Below, piece by piece: positions 10,322-20,265 of a stretch of 64,000 bases of DNA. Both the position numbers and the translations under genes were made by a program. How positions within the stretch are numbered: position 1 is the stretch's first letter; every line of letters starts with the position of its first letter. Location: positions 2,108,001-2,172,000 of the forward strand of contig CP089930.1 of the NCBI GenBank assembly GCA_021307345.1, given 5' to 3'. The stretch is from Escherichia coli (lineage in GTDB: Bacteria; Pseudomonadota; Gammaproteobacteria; Enterobacterales; Enterobacteriaceae). The notes below the pieces were generated by a model. The model did no database searches and was not told where the DNA came from. It saw only the letters and a list, made by a program, of their open reading frames with translations.

Positions 10322-11695
10322 ATGGCACTTTGGGGCGGGCGTTTTACCCAGGCAGCAGATCAACGGTTCAAACAATTCAACGACTCACTGCGCTTTGATT
10401 ACCGTCTGGCGGAGCAGGATATTGTTGGCTCTGTGGCCTGGTCCAAAGCCCTGGTAACGGTCGGCGTGTTAACCGCAGAAGAGCAGGCGCAACTGGAAGA
10501 GGCGCTGAACGTGCTGCTGGAAGATGTTCGCGCCAGGCCACAACAAATCCTTGAAAGCGACGCCGAAGATATCCATAGCTGGGTGGAAGGCAAACTGATC
10601 GACAAAGTGGGCCAGTTAGGCAAAAAGCTGCATACCGGGCGTAGCCGTAATGATCAGGTAGCGACTGACCTGAAACTGTGGTGCAAAGATACCGTTAGCG
10701 AGTTACTGACGGCTAACCGGCAGCTGCAATCGGCGCTGGTGGAAACCGCACAAAACAATCAGGACGCGGTAATGCCAGGTTACACGCACCTGCAACGCGC
10801 CCAGCCGGTAACGTTCGCGCACTGGTGCCTGGCCTATGTTGAGATGCTGGCGCGTGATGAAAGCCGCTTGCAGGATGCACTTAAACGTCTGGATGTCAGC
10901 CCGCTAGGCTGTGGCGCGCTGGCGGGAACGGCCTATGAAATCGACCGTGAACAGTTAGCAGGCTGGCTGGGCTTTGCCTCAGCGACCCGTAACAGTCTCG
11001 ACAGCGTTTCTGACCGTGACCACGTGCTGGAACTGCTTTCTGCTGCCGCTATCGGCATGGTGCATCTGTCGCGTTTTGCCGAAGATCTGATTTTCTTTAA
11101 CACCGGCGAAGCGGGGTTTGTGGAGCTTTCTGACCGCGTGACTTCCGGTTCATCATTAATGCCGCAGAAGAAAAACCCGGATGCGCTGGAGCTGATTCGC
11201 GGTAAATGCGGTCGAGTGCAGGGCGCGTTAACCGGCATGATGATGACGCTGAAAGGTTTGCCGCTGGCTTACAACAAAGATATGCAGGAAGACAAAGAAG
11301 GTTTGTTCGACGCGCTCGATACCTGGCTGGACTGCCTGCATATGGCGGCGCTGGTGCTGGACGGCATTCAGGTGAAACGCCCACGTTGCCAGGAAGCTGC
11401 TCAGCAGGGTTACGCCAACGCCACCGAACTGGCGGATTACCTGGTGGCGAAGGGCGTACCGTTCCGCGAGGCGCACCATATCGTGGGTGAAGCGGTGGTG
11501 GAAGCCATTCGTCAGGGTAAACCGCTGGAAGATCTGCCGCTGACCGAGTTGCAGAAATTCAGCCAGGTGATTGGCGAAGATGTCTATCCGATTCTGTCGC
11601 TGCAATCGTGCCTCGACAAGCGTGCGGCAAAGGGTGGTGTCTCACCGCAACAGGTGGCGCAGGCGATTGCTTTTGCAAGGGCGCGTTTGGGGTAA
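10322..11695 (+). CDS. argH: ArgH, argininosuccinate lyase
   Basis: Last step of arginine synthesis: cleavage of argininosuccinate to arginine and fumarate. 457 residues, as in K-12. The fumarase/aspartase superfamily signature [12 protein letters not shown] is at about 276-287 with the flexible-loop catalytic serine at 277, and the HTGRSRNDQ substrate motif is near residue 104. It lies 60 bp after argB in the argCBH operon. Downstream, a weak hairpin terminator, a REP and accessory cassette 1 follow in place of oxyS/oxyR. Confidence 0.96.
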   Translation: MALWGGRFTQAADQRFKQFNDSLRFDYRLAEQDIVGSVAWSKALVTVGVLTAEEQAQLEEALNVLLEDVRARPQQILESDAEDIHSWVEGKLIDKVGQLGKKLHTGRSRNDQVATDLKLWCKDTVSELLTANRQLQSALVETAQNNQDAVMPGYTHLQRAQPVTFAHWCLAYVEMLARDESRLQDALKRLDVSPLGCGALAGTAYEIDREQLAGWLGFASATRNSLDSVSDRDHVLELLSAAAIGMVHLSRFAEDLIFFNTGEAGFVELSDRVTSGSSLMPQKKNPDALELIRGKCGRVQGALTGMMMTLKGLPLAYNKDMQEDKEGLFDALDTWLDCLHMAALVLDGIQVKRPRCQEAAQQGYANATELADYLVAKGVPFREAHHIVGEAVVEAIRQGKPLEDLPLTELQKFSQVIGEDVYPILSLQSCLDKRAAKGGVSPQQVAQAIAFARARLG

Positions 11696-11708
11696 CCTTG
11701 TTATTTTG

Positions 11709-11730
11709 CTCCCCTGAGAATGGGGAGTTT
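11709..11730 (+). terminator. Probable argH terminator
   Basis: Hairpin CTCCCC / GGGGAG with a 7-nt loop right after argH, followed by only three T residues. It is weak by itself; the REP element 45 bp further on may help 3'-end formation. Confidence 0.55.
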
Positions 11731-11773
11731 GCCTGATGTGCTTTGTTTATCATGTCTACGTAGTGTTGCACTT

Positions 11774-11810
11774 GTAGGCATGATAAGACGCGACAGCGTC
11801 GCATCAGGCA
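11774..11810 (-). repeat. Single REP element downstream of argH
   Basis: Contains the classical REP core GATAAGACGCGACAGCGTCG followed by CATCAGGC, with a GTAGGC(A) head. It forms a long imperfect palindrome. It is a lone unit rather than a BIME pair and lies between argH and the accessory cassette. Confidence 0.8.
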
Positions 11811-12187
11811 GTATTCTGTTGACCTTAAATTTAACGCCCAACCAGAACCATTATTTGTCACATGCCTTTTTATTCTTGCTTTACTCTCCCTATAAAAATC
11901 ATTTTTAAATACACCAGGCGATACACAGTTTAATTAATTGAATATAATTAATTTCTATTGTTGTGTTTATTTTTAAGATCGATGGTGTTTATTATGTGAT
12001 TATTTAACGCGTTGTTTTAACGATGATGATTAATAGTGTAGGTCAAATTTGAGGATATTTTTGTTCTCCGCCGGAAATTTTTGTTTTTAATGTGATCACG
12101 GTTGAATAATCACCCTTTCTCTCTTGTATGGTAGTAGGCTCGAAATTAAGTTTGAAGCGTCTATTTACAACACAGGAGATTGCAATA
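11811..12187 (+). promoter_or_regulatory. AT-rich leader region of the ManD-like cassette
   Basis: 377 bases without a convincing gene, much richer in A+T than the flanking genes. A palindromic stretch built of two AATTAATT blocks lies at about 11931-11953. The best promoter guess is TTGAAT (12102-12107) with TGTATG (12125-12130), 17 bp apart, which is weak. A GTGATCAC palindrome is at about 12092-12099. A good ribosome-binding site AGGAG (12174-12178) precedes the ATG at 12188. No assigned regulator binding site can be named. Confidence 0.4.
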
Positions 12188-13402
12188 ATGAAAATTATTG
12201 CTGCGGACGTTTTTGTTACTTGCCCCGGGCGTAATTTCGTTACGCTTAAAATAACCACTGAAAGCGGACTTTGTGGATTAGGAGATGCCACGTTAAATGG
12301 CCGCGAATTGTCGGTCGCTTCTTATCTGAAAGATCATCTTTGCCCACAATTAATTGGCCGCGATGCCAGCCGTATCGAAGATATCTGGCAATTCTTTTAT
12401 AAAGGCGCTTACTGGCGGCGTGGTCCCGTCACGATGTCGGCCATTTCTGCCATTGATATGGCGTTGTGGGATATCAAAGCTAAAGCAGCCAATATGCCGC
12501 TGTATCAAATGCTTGGCGGTGCTTCTCGTGAGGGCGTGATGGTTTATTGCCATACCACCGGGCGCACGATTGATGAAGTTCTTGAGGATTATGCAAAGCA
12601 CCAGCAGATGGGCTTTAAGGCGATTCGTGTGCAGTGCGGTGTGCCTGGGATGCAAACCACCTATGGCCTGGCGAAGGGCAAAGGACTGGCGTACGAACCG
12701 GCAACCAAAGGCCAGTGGCCGGAAGAGCAGTTGTGGTCGACGGAGAAGTATCTCGATTTCACGCCGAAGTTATTTGAGGCGGTGCGCAATAAGTTCGGTT
12801 TTAACGAACATCTGTTGCATGACATGCACCATCGCCTTACCCCCATCGAAGCGGCGCGCTTTGGAAAGAGCATTGAAGATTACCGCCTGTTCTGGATGGA
12901 AGATCCAACGCCTGCCGAGAATCAGGAATGTTTCCGTTTGATTCGCCAGCATACCGTGACGCCAATTGCGGTCGGAGAAGTGTTTAACAGTATCTGGGAT
13001 TGCAAGCAGTTAATCGAAGAGCAGTTAATTGACTATATTCGCACCACGATAACCCATGCAGGCGGCATTACCGGGATGCGGCGGATTGCCGATTTTGCAT
13101 CACTTTATCAGGTACGTACCGGTTCGCACGGTCCTTCTGATTTATCGCCCATTTGCCATGCGGCGGCGCTGCATTTTGACCTCTGGGTGCCAAACTTCGG
13201 CGTTCAGGAGTACATGGGCTATTCCGAACAAATGCTTGAAGTCTTCCCGCATAGCTGGCGCTTCGAGGAGGGGTATATGCATCCGGGCGATGAACCGGGG
13301 CTGGGTATTTCTTTCGATGAGAAACTGGCGGCGAAATATCCGTATGACCCGGCGTATCTCCCCGTCGCACGACTGGAAGATGGCACATTGTGGAACTGGT
13401 AA
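12188..13402 (+). CDS. D-mannonate dehydratase-like enolase-superfamily protein (ManD/RspA subgroup)
   Basis: A 404-residue member of the ManD subgroup of the enolase superfamily, which dehydrates sugar acids such as D-mannonate or D-gluconate to the 2-keto-3-deoxy acid. Start 12188 is chosen over 12128 because an AGGAG site precedes it and the family begins MKII. Candidate Mg ligands are Asp212, Glu238 and Glu264. The Arg147/Tyr159 dyad and a histidine in DMHHR fit the ManD catalytic set, and His314 lies in SHGPSDLSP. As I recall, Pro rather than Ala after HG is typical of low-activity or promiscuous members, so the true substrate may differ. It is followed 66 bp later by a permease. This gene is absent between argH and oxyR in K-12 as I remember it. 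Confidence 0.8.
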   Translation: MKIIAADVFVTCPGRNFVTLKITTESGLCGLGDATLNGRELSVASYLKDHLCPQLIGRDASRIEDIWQFFYKGAYWRRGPVTMSAISAIDMALWDIKAKAANMPLYQMLGGASREGVMVYCHTTGRTIDEVLEDYAKHQQMGFKAIRVQCGVPGMQTTYGLAKGKGLAYEPATKGQWPEEQLWSTEKYLDFTPKLFEAVRNKFGFNEHLLHDMHHRLTPIEAARFGKSIEDYRLFWMEDPTPAENQECFRLIRQHTVTPIAVGEVFNSIWDCKQLIEEQLIDYIRTTITHAGGITGMRRIADFASLYQVRTGSHGPSDLSPICHAAALHFDLWVPNFGVQEYMGYSEQMLEVFPHSWRFEEGYMHPGDEPGLGISFDEKLAAKYPYDPAYLPVARLEDGTLWNW

Positions 13403-13468
13403 TAACGGTTCGCTTAATTATTTTCTGAATAGTCATCAAATCGATTAATTCCGCTCAAGGAGCTAAAA

Positions 13469-14752
13469 ATGGACGTTGATGTGTCAACCAGTGTTGCGGG
13501 TAATAAACCGCAACGGATTCGTCGTATTCAGACCGTGACCCTGGTTTTATTATTTATGGCGGGGATCGTTAATTTTCTCGACCGTTCGTCATTGAGCGTG
13601 GCAGGCGAAGCGATTCGTGGCGAGTTAGGATTATCGGCGACAGAGTTTGGTTTTCTGCTTTCTGCATTTTCTCTGTCTTATGGTTTTTCACAACTTCCTT
13701 CCGGTATTTTGCTAGACCGCTTTGGCCCACGAATAGTTTTAGGCGCAGGCTTAATATTCTGGTCATTAATGCAGGCATTAACAGGAATGGTTAATTCTTT
13801 TAGCCACTTTATTTTAATGCGTATCGGTCTGGGTATTGGCGAAGCGCCATTTATGCCTGCGGGAGTAAAGTCGATCACCGACTGGTATGCACAAAAAGAA
13901 CGCGGCACGGCGCTGGGAATTTTTAACTCATCTACCGTTATCGGTCAGGCCATCGCGCCTCCTGCTCTTGTATTGATGCAGTTGGCATGGGGCTGGCGGG
14001 CGATGTTCGTTATCATCGGCGTAGCGGGGATTCTGGTTGGGATTTGCTGGTACGTGTGGTATCGCAACCGGGCGCAGTTTGTCCTGACCGACGAAGAACG
14101 GACGTATCTCTCCGCGCCGGTTAAACCGCGTCCACAGCTGCAATTTAGCGAGTGGCTGGCGCTGTTTAAGCACCGGACAACCTGGGGGATGATTTTAGGT
14201 TTCTCTGGGGTTAACTATACCGGTTGGCTCTACATCGCGTGGTTACCCGGTTATTTGCAGGCCGAGCAAGGTTTCAGTCTGGCGAAAACGGGCTGGGTGG
14301 CGGCGATTCCTTTCCTCGCGGCGGCGGTCGGGATGTGGGTTAACGGTATTGTTGTCGATCGACTGGCGAAAAAAGGCTACGACCTGGCGAAGACGCGTAA
14401 AACGGCTATTGTCTGCGGTTTGATGATGTCGGCATTAGGAACGTTGCTGGTCGTGCAATCTTCCTCGCCTGCGCAAGCGGTGGCGTTTATCTCAATGGCG
14501 CTGTTCTGCGTGCATTTTGCGGGAACATCTGCATGGGGACTGGTTCAGGTGATGGTGTCAGAAACAAAAGTGGCTTCCATCGCCGGGATTCAAAACTTTG
14601 GTAGTTTTGTCTTTGCTTCCTTTGCCCCGATCGTAACCGGCTGGGTGGTGGATACCACGCACTCGTTTAATCTGGCGCTGGTTATCGCGGCCTGTGTGAC
14701 CTTCACTGGTGCGCTGTGTTACTTCTTTATCGTCAAAGATCGCATTGAGTAA
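13469..14752 (+). CDS. MFS permease, anion:cation symporter family (hexuronate/sugar-acid type)
   Basis: A 427-residue major facilitator protein with about 12 hydrophobic segments, similar in layout to ExuT, GudP and DgoT, which import hexuronates, glucarate or galactonate with protons. Family features include NFLDRSSLSVA in helix 1 (about residues 33-43), the loop 2-3 motif GILLDRFGPR, and GIGEAPFMPAG in helix 4. A GGAG Shine-Dalgarno sequence lies just before the ATG. Position 66 bp after the ManD-like gene suggests it supplies that enzyme's sugar acid. No strong forward terminator follows it; the next element is oxyS on the opposite strand. Confidence 0.82.
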   Translation: MDVDVSTSVAGNKPQRIRRIQTVTLVLLFMAGIVNFLDRSSLSVAGEAIRGELGLSATEFGFLLSAFSLSYGFSQLPSGILLDRFGPRIVLGAGLIFWSLMQALTGMVNSFSHFILMRIGLGIGEAPFMPAGVKSITDWYAQKERGTALGIFNSSTVIGQAIAPPALVLMQLAWGWRAMFVIIGVAGILVGICWYVWYRNRAQFVLTDEERTYLSAPVKPRPQLQFSEWLALFKHRTTWGMILGFSGVNYTGWLYIAWLPGYLQAEQGFSLAKTGWVAAIPFLAAAVGMWVNGIVVDRLAKKGYDLAKTRKTAIVCGLMMSALGTLLVVQSSSPAQAVAFISMALFCVHFAGTSAWGLVQVMVSETKVASIAGIQNFGSFVFASFAPIVTGWVVDTTHSFNLALVIAACVTFTGALCYFFIVKDRIE

Positions 14753-14799
14753 GTATTGCAGCCTGGCCCTCCGCTGGAGGGTCGGAAGAAATAAAAAAA

Positions 14800-14908
14800 A
14801 GCGGATCCTGGAGATCCGCAAAAGTTCACGTTGGCTTTAGTTATTCGAGTTGAGAAACTCTCGAAACGGGCAGTGACTTCAAGGGTTAAAGAGGTGCCGC
14901 TCCGTTTC
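14800..14908 (-). ncRNA. oxyS: OxyS, Hfq-dependent oxidative stress sRNA
   Basis: The minus strand from 14908 reads GAAACGGAGCGGCACC..., the 5' end of OxyS, and ends in the terminator stem GCGGATCTCC...GGATCCGC followed by eight T residues (A run on the plus strand at 14793-14800). The length of 109 nt is that of K-12 OxyS. OxyS is transcribed divergently from oxyR under OxyR activation and represses targets such as fhlA by pairing. Here it is immediately followed by an accessory permease gene on the other strand, where K-12 has argH. Confidence 0.93.
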
Positions 14909-15003
14909 TGTGAGCAATTATCAGTCAGAATGCTTGATAGGGATAATCGTTCGTTGCTATGCTACCTATCGCCATGAACTATCGTGGCGATGGAGGATGG
15001 ATA
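14909..15003 (+). promoter_or_regulatory. oxyR/oxyS divergent promoter and OxyR operator
   Basis: The 95-bp region between oxyS and oxyR holds spaced ATAG/CTAT elements (GATAG at about 14937, then GCTATGC, CCTATCG and ACTATCG), the pattern OxyR contacts as a tetramer while activating oxyS and repressing oxyR. GGAGG (14992-14996) is the oxyR ribosome-binding site. Confidence 0.75.
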
Positions 15004-15921
15004 ATGAATATTCGTGATCTTGAGTACCTGGTGGCACTGGCCGAACACCGCCATTTTCGGCGTGCGGCAGATTCCTGCCACGTTAGCCAGCCGACGCTTA
15101 GCGGGCAAATTCGTAAGCTGGAAGATGAGCTGGGCGTGATGCTGCTGGAGCGAACCAGCCGTAAAGTGTTATTCACCCAGGCGGGAATGCTGCTGGTGGA
15201 TCAGGCGCGTACCGTGCTGCGTGAGGTGAAAGTCCTTAAAGAGATGGCAAGCCAGCAGGGCGAGACCATGTCCGGGCCGCTGCACATTGGTTTGATTCCC
15301 ACGGTCGGGCCTTACCTGCTACCGCATATTATCCCGATGCTGCACCAGACCTTTCCAAAGCTGGAAATGTATCTGCATGAAGCGCAGACCCACCAGTTAC
15401 TGGCGCAACTGGACAGTGGCAAACTCGATTGCGTGATCCTCGCGCTGGTGAAAGAAAGCGAAGCATTCATTGAAGTGCCGTTGTTTGACGAACCAATGTT
15501 GCTGGCTATCTACGAAGATCATCCGTGGGCGAACCGCGAATGCGTACCGATGGCCGATCTGGCAGGGGAAAAACTGCTGATGCTGGAAGATGGTCACTGT
15601 CTGCGCGATCAGGCGATGGGCTTCTGCTTTGAAGCCGGGGCGGATGAAGATACACATTTCCGCGCCACCAGTCTGGAGACGCTGCGCAACATGGTGGCGG
15701 CAGGTAGCGGGATCACTTTACTGCCTGCGCTGGCTGTACCGCCAGAGCGCAAACGCGATGGCGTTGTTTATCTGCCGTGCATTAAGCCGGAACCACGCCG
15801 CACTATTGGCCTGGTATATCGTCCTGGCTCACCGCTGCGTAGTCGTTATGAACAACTGGCAGAGGCCATCCGCGCACGAATGGATGGCCATTTCGATAAA
15901 GCGTTAAAACAGGCGGTTTAA
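15004..15921 (+). CDS. oxyR: OxyR, LysR-type peroxide sensor
   Basis: 305-residue LysR-family activator of the hydrogen-peroxide response. The start at 15004 (MNIRDLEYL), behind GGAGG, matches K-12; an upstream ATG at 14959 lies within the operator. The winged HTH occupies residues 1-60 ([18 protein letters not shown]). The redox pair is visible as Cys199 and Cys208 in [14 protein letters not shown]. It autorepresses and activates oxyS, katG, ahpCF and others. It ends 18 bp inside the convergent sthA. Confidence 0.96.
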   Translation: MNIRDLEYLVALAEHRHFRRAADSCHVSQPTLSGQIRKLEDELGVMLLERTSRKVLFTQAGMLLVDQARTVLREVKVLKEMASQQGETMSGPLHIGLIPTVGPYLLPHIIPMLHQTFPKLEMYLHEAQTHQLLAQLDSGKLDCVILALVKESEAFIEVPLFDEPMLLAIYEDHPWANRECVPMADLAGEKLLMLEDGHCLRDQAMGFCFEAGADEDTHFRATSLETLRNMVAAGSGITLLPALAVPPERKRDGVVYLPCIKPEPRRTIGLVYRPGSPLRSRYEQLAEAIRARMDGHFDKALKQAV

Positions 15922-17304
15922 GCCGTTTAGTGCCGCTACCCGATAGGCTTCCGCCATGGTCGGGTAGTTAAAGGTGGTGTTAACGAAGTACTCAATGGTG
16001 TTGCCGCCACCTTTCTGTTCCATAATCGCCTGACCGATATGAATAATTTCGGCAGCGCGCTCGCCAAAGCAATGAATCCCAAGAATCTCTTTTGTTTCCC
16101 GATGGAATAAGATTTTCAGCGTACCCACGTTCATGCCAACGATTTGCGCTCGCGCCAGATGTTTGAACTGGGCGCGACCCACTTCATACGGCACTTTCAT
16201 CGCGGTCAGTTGCTGTTCGGTTTTACCGACTGAGCTGATTTCCGGGATGGTGTAGATGCCGGTAGGGATATCTTCAATCAGATGCGCGGTGGCTTCACCT
16301 TTCACCAGCGCCTGTGCGGCGATGCGCCCCTGGTCATAGGCCGCCGACGCTAGGCTCGGATAACCAATCACGTCGCCCACGGCATAAACATGCGGCTGTG
16401 CGGTTTGATACATGCTATTGACCTTAAGCTGGCCACGACTGTCAGTTTCCAGACCAATATTATGCAGCGCCAGCGAATCGGTATTACCGGTGCGGCCGTT
16501 GGCATAGAGCAGGCAGTCGGCTTTTAGTTTCTTGCCTGATTTCAGGTGCATGATTACGCCGTCGTCACAACCTTCAATCTTCTCGTATTCTTCGTTGTGA
16601 CGAATTACCACACCGCTGTTCCAGAAGTGGTACGAGAGAGAATCTGACATCTCTTGATCAAGAAACGCCAACAAACGATCGCGGGTGTTGATCAGATCCA
16701 CTTTCACATCCATTCCACGGAAGATCGATGCGTATTCGCAGCCGATCACTCCGGCACCGTAGATAAGCACGTGGCGTGGTTCGTGATGCATGCTAAGAAT
16801 TGAGTCGCTGTCGTAAATGCGCGGATGGGTAAAATCAACGTCCGCCGGATGATATGGACGAGAGCCGCAGGCAATAACAAATTTTTCTGCGGTCAGCGTT
16901 TCGACCGTGCCGTCCGGGCAATCAAGCGCCAGCGTATGCTCGTCAACAAAGCGAGCGTTCCCCTGCAATATTTCGCAGTGATTACGTTCGTAAAATCCCT
17001 GACGCATACGTGTTTGTTGATTAATCACGTTATCGGCATGGTTAAGGATATCGGCAAAAGAAGAGCGGAGCAGTCGCGAATGGTCGCTGTAAAGTGGGTT
17101 TTGATTGAATTCTATAATGCGGCTGACGGCGTGACGGAGAGCTTTCGACGGGATGGTGCCCCAGTGGGTGCAACCGCCGCCAACATTTTGATAACGCTCG
17201 ATAACTGCGACGCGCGCACCTTGCTTAACCAGACCCATTGCAGCGCCTTCGCCGCCGGGGCCGGAACCTATTACTATGGCATCGTAATCGTAGGAATGTG
17301 GCAT
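15904..17304 (-). CDS. sthA: SthA (UdhA), soluble pyridine nucleotide transhydrogenase
   Basis: FAD flavoprotein of 466 residues that moves hydride from NADPH to NAD+, re-oxidising surplus NADPH in the cytoplasm. The FAD-binding [12 protein letters not shown] is at residues 13-24 and the second Rossmann motif [11 protein letters not shown] is mid-protein. It belongs to the disulfide reductase family, but the second redox cysteine is replaced: [13 protein letters not shown] has Thr where reductases have Cys, as expected for this enzyme. Its 3' end overlaps oxyR by 18 bp. It is divergent from accessory cassette 2. Confidence 0.95.
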   Translation of the reverse strand: MPHSYDYDAIVIGSGPGGEGAAMGLVKQGARVAVIERYQNVGGGCTHWGTIPSKALRHAVSRIIEFNQNPLYSDHSRLLRSSFADILNHADNVINQQTRMRQGFYERNHCEILQGNARFVDEHTLALDCPDGTVETLTAEKFVIACGSRPYHPADVDFTHPRIYDSDSILSMHHEPRHVLIYGAGVIGCEYASIFRGMDVKVDLINTRDRLLAFLDQEMSDSLSYHFWNSGVVIRHNEEYEKIEGCDDGVIMHLKSGKKLKADCLLYANGRTGNTDSLALHNIGLETDSRGQLKVNSMYQTAQPHVYAVGDVIGYPSLASAAYDQGRIAAQALVKGEATAHLIEDIPTGIYTIPEISSVGKTEQQLTAMKVPYEVGRAQFKHLARAQIVGMNVGTLKILFHRETKEILGIHCFGERAAEIIHIGQAIMEQKGGGNTIEYFVNTTFNYPTMAEAYRVAALNGLNRLF

Positions 17305-17633
17305 GGTAGGGCCTACCTGTTCTTATACATAAAAGCAACAGAATGGTAACATTTTATCGCGGGTAAGCCAATTGATCCCCGTCATTTATCTGGCTATATC
17401 GTGAGCGGCCTTTGCTTTGTCTTCCTCCTTCTTATTTTATTTATTCACTATTAATCGCTTTTTCTTGTGACTGGCAGTTTTATCTTGATGAAGTGTGCTT
17501 TTTTGTTATTGTCTTTGTGAAATTTTCTTATAAAACAAATATATAAATATTTTATATTGATGGGATATTTGTATTTATACCATCAATAAAATCCGTCAAT
17601 TAGCCTGTTTATCTATAAATAAGGGAATAGCAG
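17305..17633 (+). promoter_or_regulatory. Divergent intergenic region, sthA and accessory cassette 2
   Basis: 329 bases without a gene. The right half (about 17420-17630) is strongly A+T rich with runs such as ATATAAATATTTTATATTG; it must hold the cassette promoter, but I cannot choose among several weak -10-like matches. An AAGGGA ribosome-binding site (17621-17626) precedes the ATG at 17634. The left part must contain the sthA promoter. Confidence 0.4.
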
Positions 17634-18800
17634 ATGATCGAACACTATATTCGTGGGTTTGAGGAAGAACTGCGCGAGATTCGCCATCAGATCCATGAAA
17701 ACCCGGAGCTGGGGTTACAGGAGTTTCAAACCAGTGCGTTGGTAGCAGAAAAGCTGCGCCAGTGGGGCTATGAGGTAGAGCAAGAGCTGGCGACGACCGG
17801 CGTGGTTGCCACCTTAAAAGTGGGCGACGGAGAGAAAAGTATTGGTTTGCGGGCGGATATGGATGCGTTACCGATTTATGAAAATAGCGGCAAACCCTGG
17901 TCCAGCAAACAACCTGGTTTGATGCACGCCTGTGGGCATGACGGGCATACCACAATATTGCTGGGTGCCGCGCGCTATCTTGCCGAAACCCGCCGCTTTA
18001 ACGGCACGTTGCGTCTCATCTTCCAGCCAGCTGAAGAGATGATCAACGGCGGTGAGATTATGGTTAAAGAAGGTCTTTTTGACCGTTTCCCCTGCGATGT
18101 GATTTTCGGTATGCACAATATGCCGGGTCTGCCGGTTGGCAAGTTTTACTTTCAGCCAGGGGCGCTGATGGCGTCAATGGATCAGTTCCACATTACGGTT
18201 CGTGGCTGTGGTGGACATGGTGCGATTCCCCACAAAGCCATCGACCCGGTGCTGGTCGCGGCACATATCACCACCGCATTACAAAGTATTGTGTCGCGCA
18301 ATGTCGATCCGCTGGAAGCAGCAGTCATTACCGTTGGCAGCATTGTTGCGGGTGAGGCTGCTAACGTCATTCCAGATAGTGCTGAGATGAAAATCAGCGT
18401 CCGCTCGCTTAGCCGTGAAACCCGGCAACTTCTTCTGACCCGTATTCCTGCTCTGGCACAAGCCCAGGCCGTTAGCTTTGGCGCTACGGCTGATGTGATG
18501 CATGTTAACGGCACTCCGGTGTTAGTGAATGATGAGGCGATGGCGAGATTTGCCTGCCAGGTGGCCTGCGAAACGTTTGGTGAAGACAGGGCGGAGTTTG
18601 GCATCAAGCCTCTGATGGGCAGTGAAGACTTCTCTTTCATGCTGGAAGCCCAGCCAAAAGGCGCTTTCCTGTTGTTCGGTAATGGTGATGTCGGGGAAGG
18701 TTCCTGCATGGTGCATAACCCCGGGTACGACTTCAACGATGCAAGTCTGGTGCCGGCAAGTAGCTACTGGGGCGCGCTGGTGGAAGCCTGGTTGCAATAA
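17634..18800 (+). CDS. M20D-family amidohydrolase (hippurate/N-acyl-amino-acid hydrolase type)
   Basis: A 388-residue metallopeptidase of family M20D, which hydrolyses amide-linked amino acids such as hippurate, N-acyl or indole-acetyl amino acids. Binuclear-metal ligands are visible: Cys100 and His102 in MHACGHDGHT, Glu134/Glu135 in QPAEE, His161 in GMHNMPG, and a C-terminal histidine region in MVHNPGYDFND. The lid/dimerisation domain is at about residues 180-290. The start is set by an AAGGGA site 7 bp upstream. A proton symporter gene follows after 42 bp, so the pair likely imports and cleaves an N-acylated amino acid. Substrate unknown. It is not at this locus in K-12 as I recall. Confidence 0.85.
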   Translation: MIEHYIRGFEEELREIRHQIHENPELGLQEFQTSALVAEKLRQWGYEVEQELATTGVVATLKVGDGEKSIGLRADMDALPIYENSGKPWSSKQPGLMHACGHDGHTTILLGAARYLAETRRFNGTLRLIFQPAEEMINGGEIMVKEGLFDRFPCDVIFGMHNMPGLPVGKFYFQPGALMASMDQFHITVRGCGGHGAIPHKAIDPVLVAAHITTALQSIVSRNVDPLEAAVITVGSIVAGEAANVIPDSAEMKISVRSLSRETRQLLLTRIPALAQAQAVSFGATADVMHVNGTPVLVNDEAMARFACQVACETFGEDRAEFGIKPLMGSEDFSFMLEAQPKGAFLLFGNGDVGEGSCMVHNPGYDFNDASLVPASSYWGALVEAWLQ

Positions 18801-18842
18801 ATAAAACAACACACAACAACACTTTCTGGCAAGGAATATGGA

Positions 18843-20159
18843 ATGACGGCGATCGTAAATGAATCGGTGGGCGTAAAGAAAAAGCCCAGCGGTAAGCGGG
18901 TGATTTTTGCCTCGGCGTTTGGCAATGCGCTCGAATTTTTTGATTTTGGCGTTTACAACTTTTTTGTGGTCTATATCAGTACACTTTTCTTTCCTCCCAG
19001 TGCCGATCATAACGTTGCGCTGTTACTGGCATTTGCGACTTTTGGCGTGAGCTTTTTTATGCGCCCGCTTGGTGGGATTATCGTTGGCGCCTGGGCCGAT
19101 CGTTTCGGACGCAAACCCGCGATGGTGTTCACCATTGCCCTGATGAGCCTTGGTACACTGATGATCGGCATCGCGCCGACCTATGCGACGGCGGGCTATT
19201 GGGGAACGGCAACGCTGGTGCTGGCGCGTCTGATCCAGGGCGTTGCGGCAGGTGGTGAAGTCGGCGCCTCAATGTCTTTGCTGGTTGAGTCTGCGCCGGC
19301 AAATCGTCGCGGCTTTTACAGCAGTTGGTCGCTGGCGACCCAGGGGCTGGCAACGACCTTTGGTGGCATCGTCGCTTTAGGGTTGAGTGCATGGCTGCCG
19401 TTTGCCACAGGTTCAGAGACCGTAATGGCGGAATGGGGCTGGCGAGTGCCGTTTTTTATTGGTGTGCTGTTAGCACCCATCGGTTGCTGGCTGCGCCTGA
19501 GTCTGGAAAATGATGCGCCTGAAGTGGCGAATAAGAAGAGTGCTGCTGCCAGCGAAAGTACGTTTTCCCTGCTTCTGCAACATAAAGCGACTCTCGCTAA
19601 CGGTGTTTTACTCGCGATTGGCAGTACGGTAGCAACCTATATCTCCCTCTTTTACTACGGCACCTGGGCGGCGAAGTATCTGGCGATGCCTCAACATTAT
19701 TCTCATGCAGCGATGTTACTGGCGGGCGTTATTACGTTTGTGGGGGCGCTGCTGGTGGGGATGCTGTGTGATTCGGTCGGGCGTAAAAAGCTGATTTTAA
19801 TCTCCCGTGTGATGGTGCTTCTCTGTAGCTGGCCTTCGTTCTGGCTGTTGGTGAATTACCCAAGCCCTGGCATGTTGCTGACGGTGGTTTTCGTGATGGT
19901 CAGCTTTACTACGCTTGGCGGTGTGCCGGTAATGTTGTTGATTTCCGAACTATTGCCGAAACGGATCCGGGCATTGGGCTTCGCGCTGGTTTATAGCATT
20001 GGTGTGGCAATTTTTGGTGGTTTTGCACAATATTTCGCCACGCAATCTATCGTGTTACTGGAGAGTCTGACGGCTCCGGCGTGGTATCTGGGCGGCGGCA
20101 CGTTGCTGTCGATGCTGGCGTTGTTGTTTGTGAAAGAACCAGCCAAAGAGCTGCAGTAA
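18843..20159 (+). CDS. MFS permease, metabolite:H+ symporter (MHS) family
   Basis: A 438-residue transporter with about 12 hydrophobic segments of the MHS branch (relatives include ShiA, ProP, KgtP and CitA). Branch features are the N-terminal [19 protein letters not shown] in helix 1, the loop motif [12 protein letters not shown] (about 81-92) and [13 protein letters not shown] in helix 4. It begins 42 bp after the amidohydrolase with an AAGGA site, forming an enzyme-plus-importer cassette. The substrate cannot be read from sequence; an acyl-amino acid or related carboxylate is an inference from its neighbour. Confidence 0.84.
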   Translation: MTAIVNESVGVKKKPSGKRVIFASAFGNALEFFDFGVYNFFVVYISTLFFPPSADHNVALLLAFATFGVSFFMRPLGGIIVGAWADRFGRKPAMVFTIALMSLGTLMIGIAPTYATAGYWGTATLVLARLIQGVAAGGEVGASMSLLVESAPANRRGFYSSWSLATQGLATTFGGIVALGLSAWLPFATGSETVMAEWGWRVPFFIGVLLAPIGCWLRLSLENDAPEVANKKSAAASESTFSLLLQHKATLANGVLLAIGSTVATYISLFYYGTWAAKYLAMPQHYSHAAMLLAGVITFVGALLVGMLCDSVGRKKLILISRVMVLLCSWPSFWLLVNYPSPGMLLTVVFVMVSFTTLGGVPVMLLISELLPKRIRALGFALVYSIGVAIFGGFAQYFATQSIVLLESLTAPAWYLGGGTLLSMLALLFVKEPAKELQ

Positions 20160-20265
20160 ATGTGTTTTATTGCGTTACCGTTCATTCACAACACTGGAGC
20201 AATCCAGTATGTTCATTCTCTGGTATAGTGCCAGCAGTACTTTTGGCAAGGATTCAGACATTGTG

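Noticed and set aside
12088-12112. CRP site upstream of the ManD-like gene
   Set aside because: TGTGATCACGG holds one good half-site, but no second half at the 6-bp spacing.
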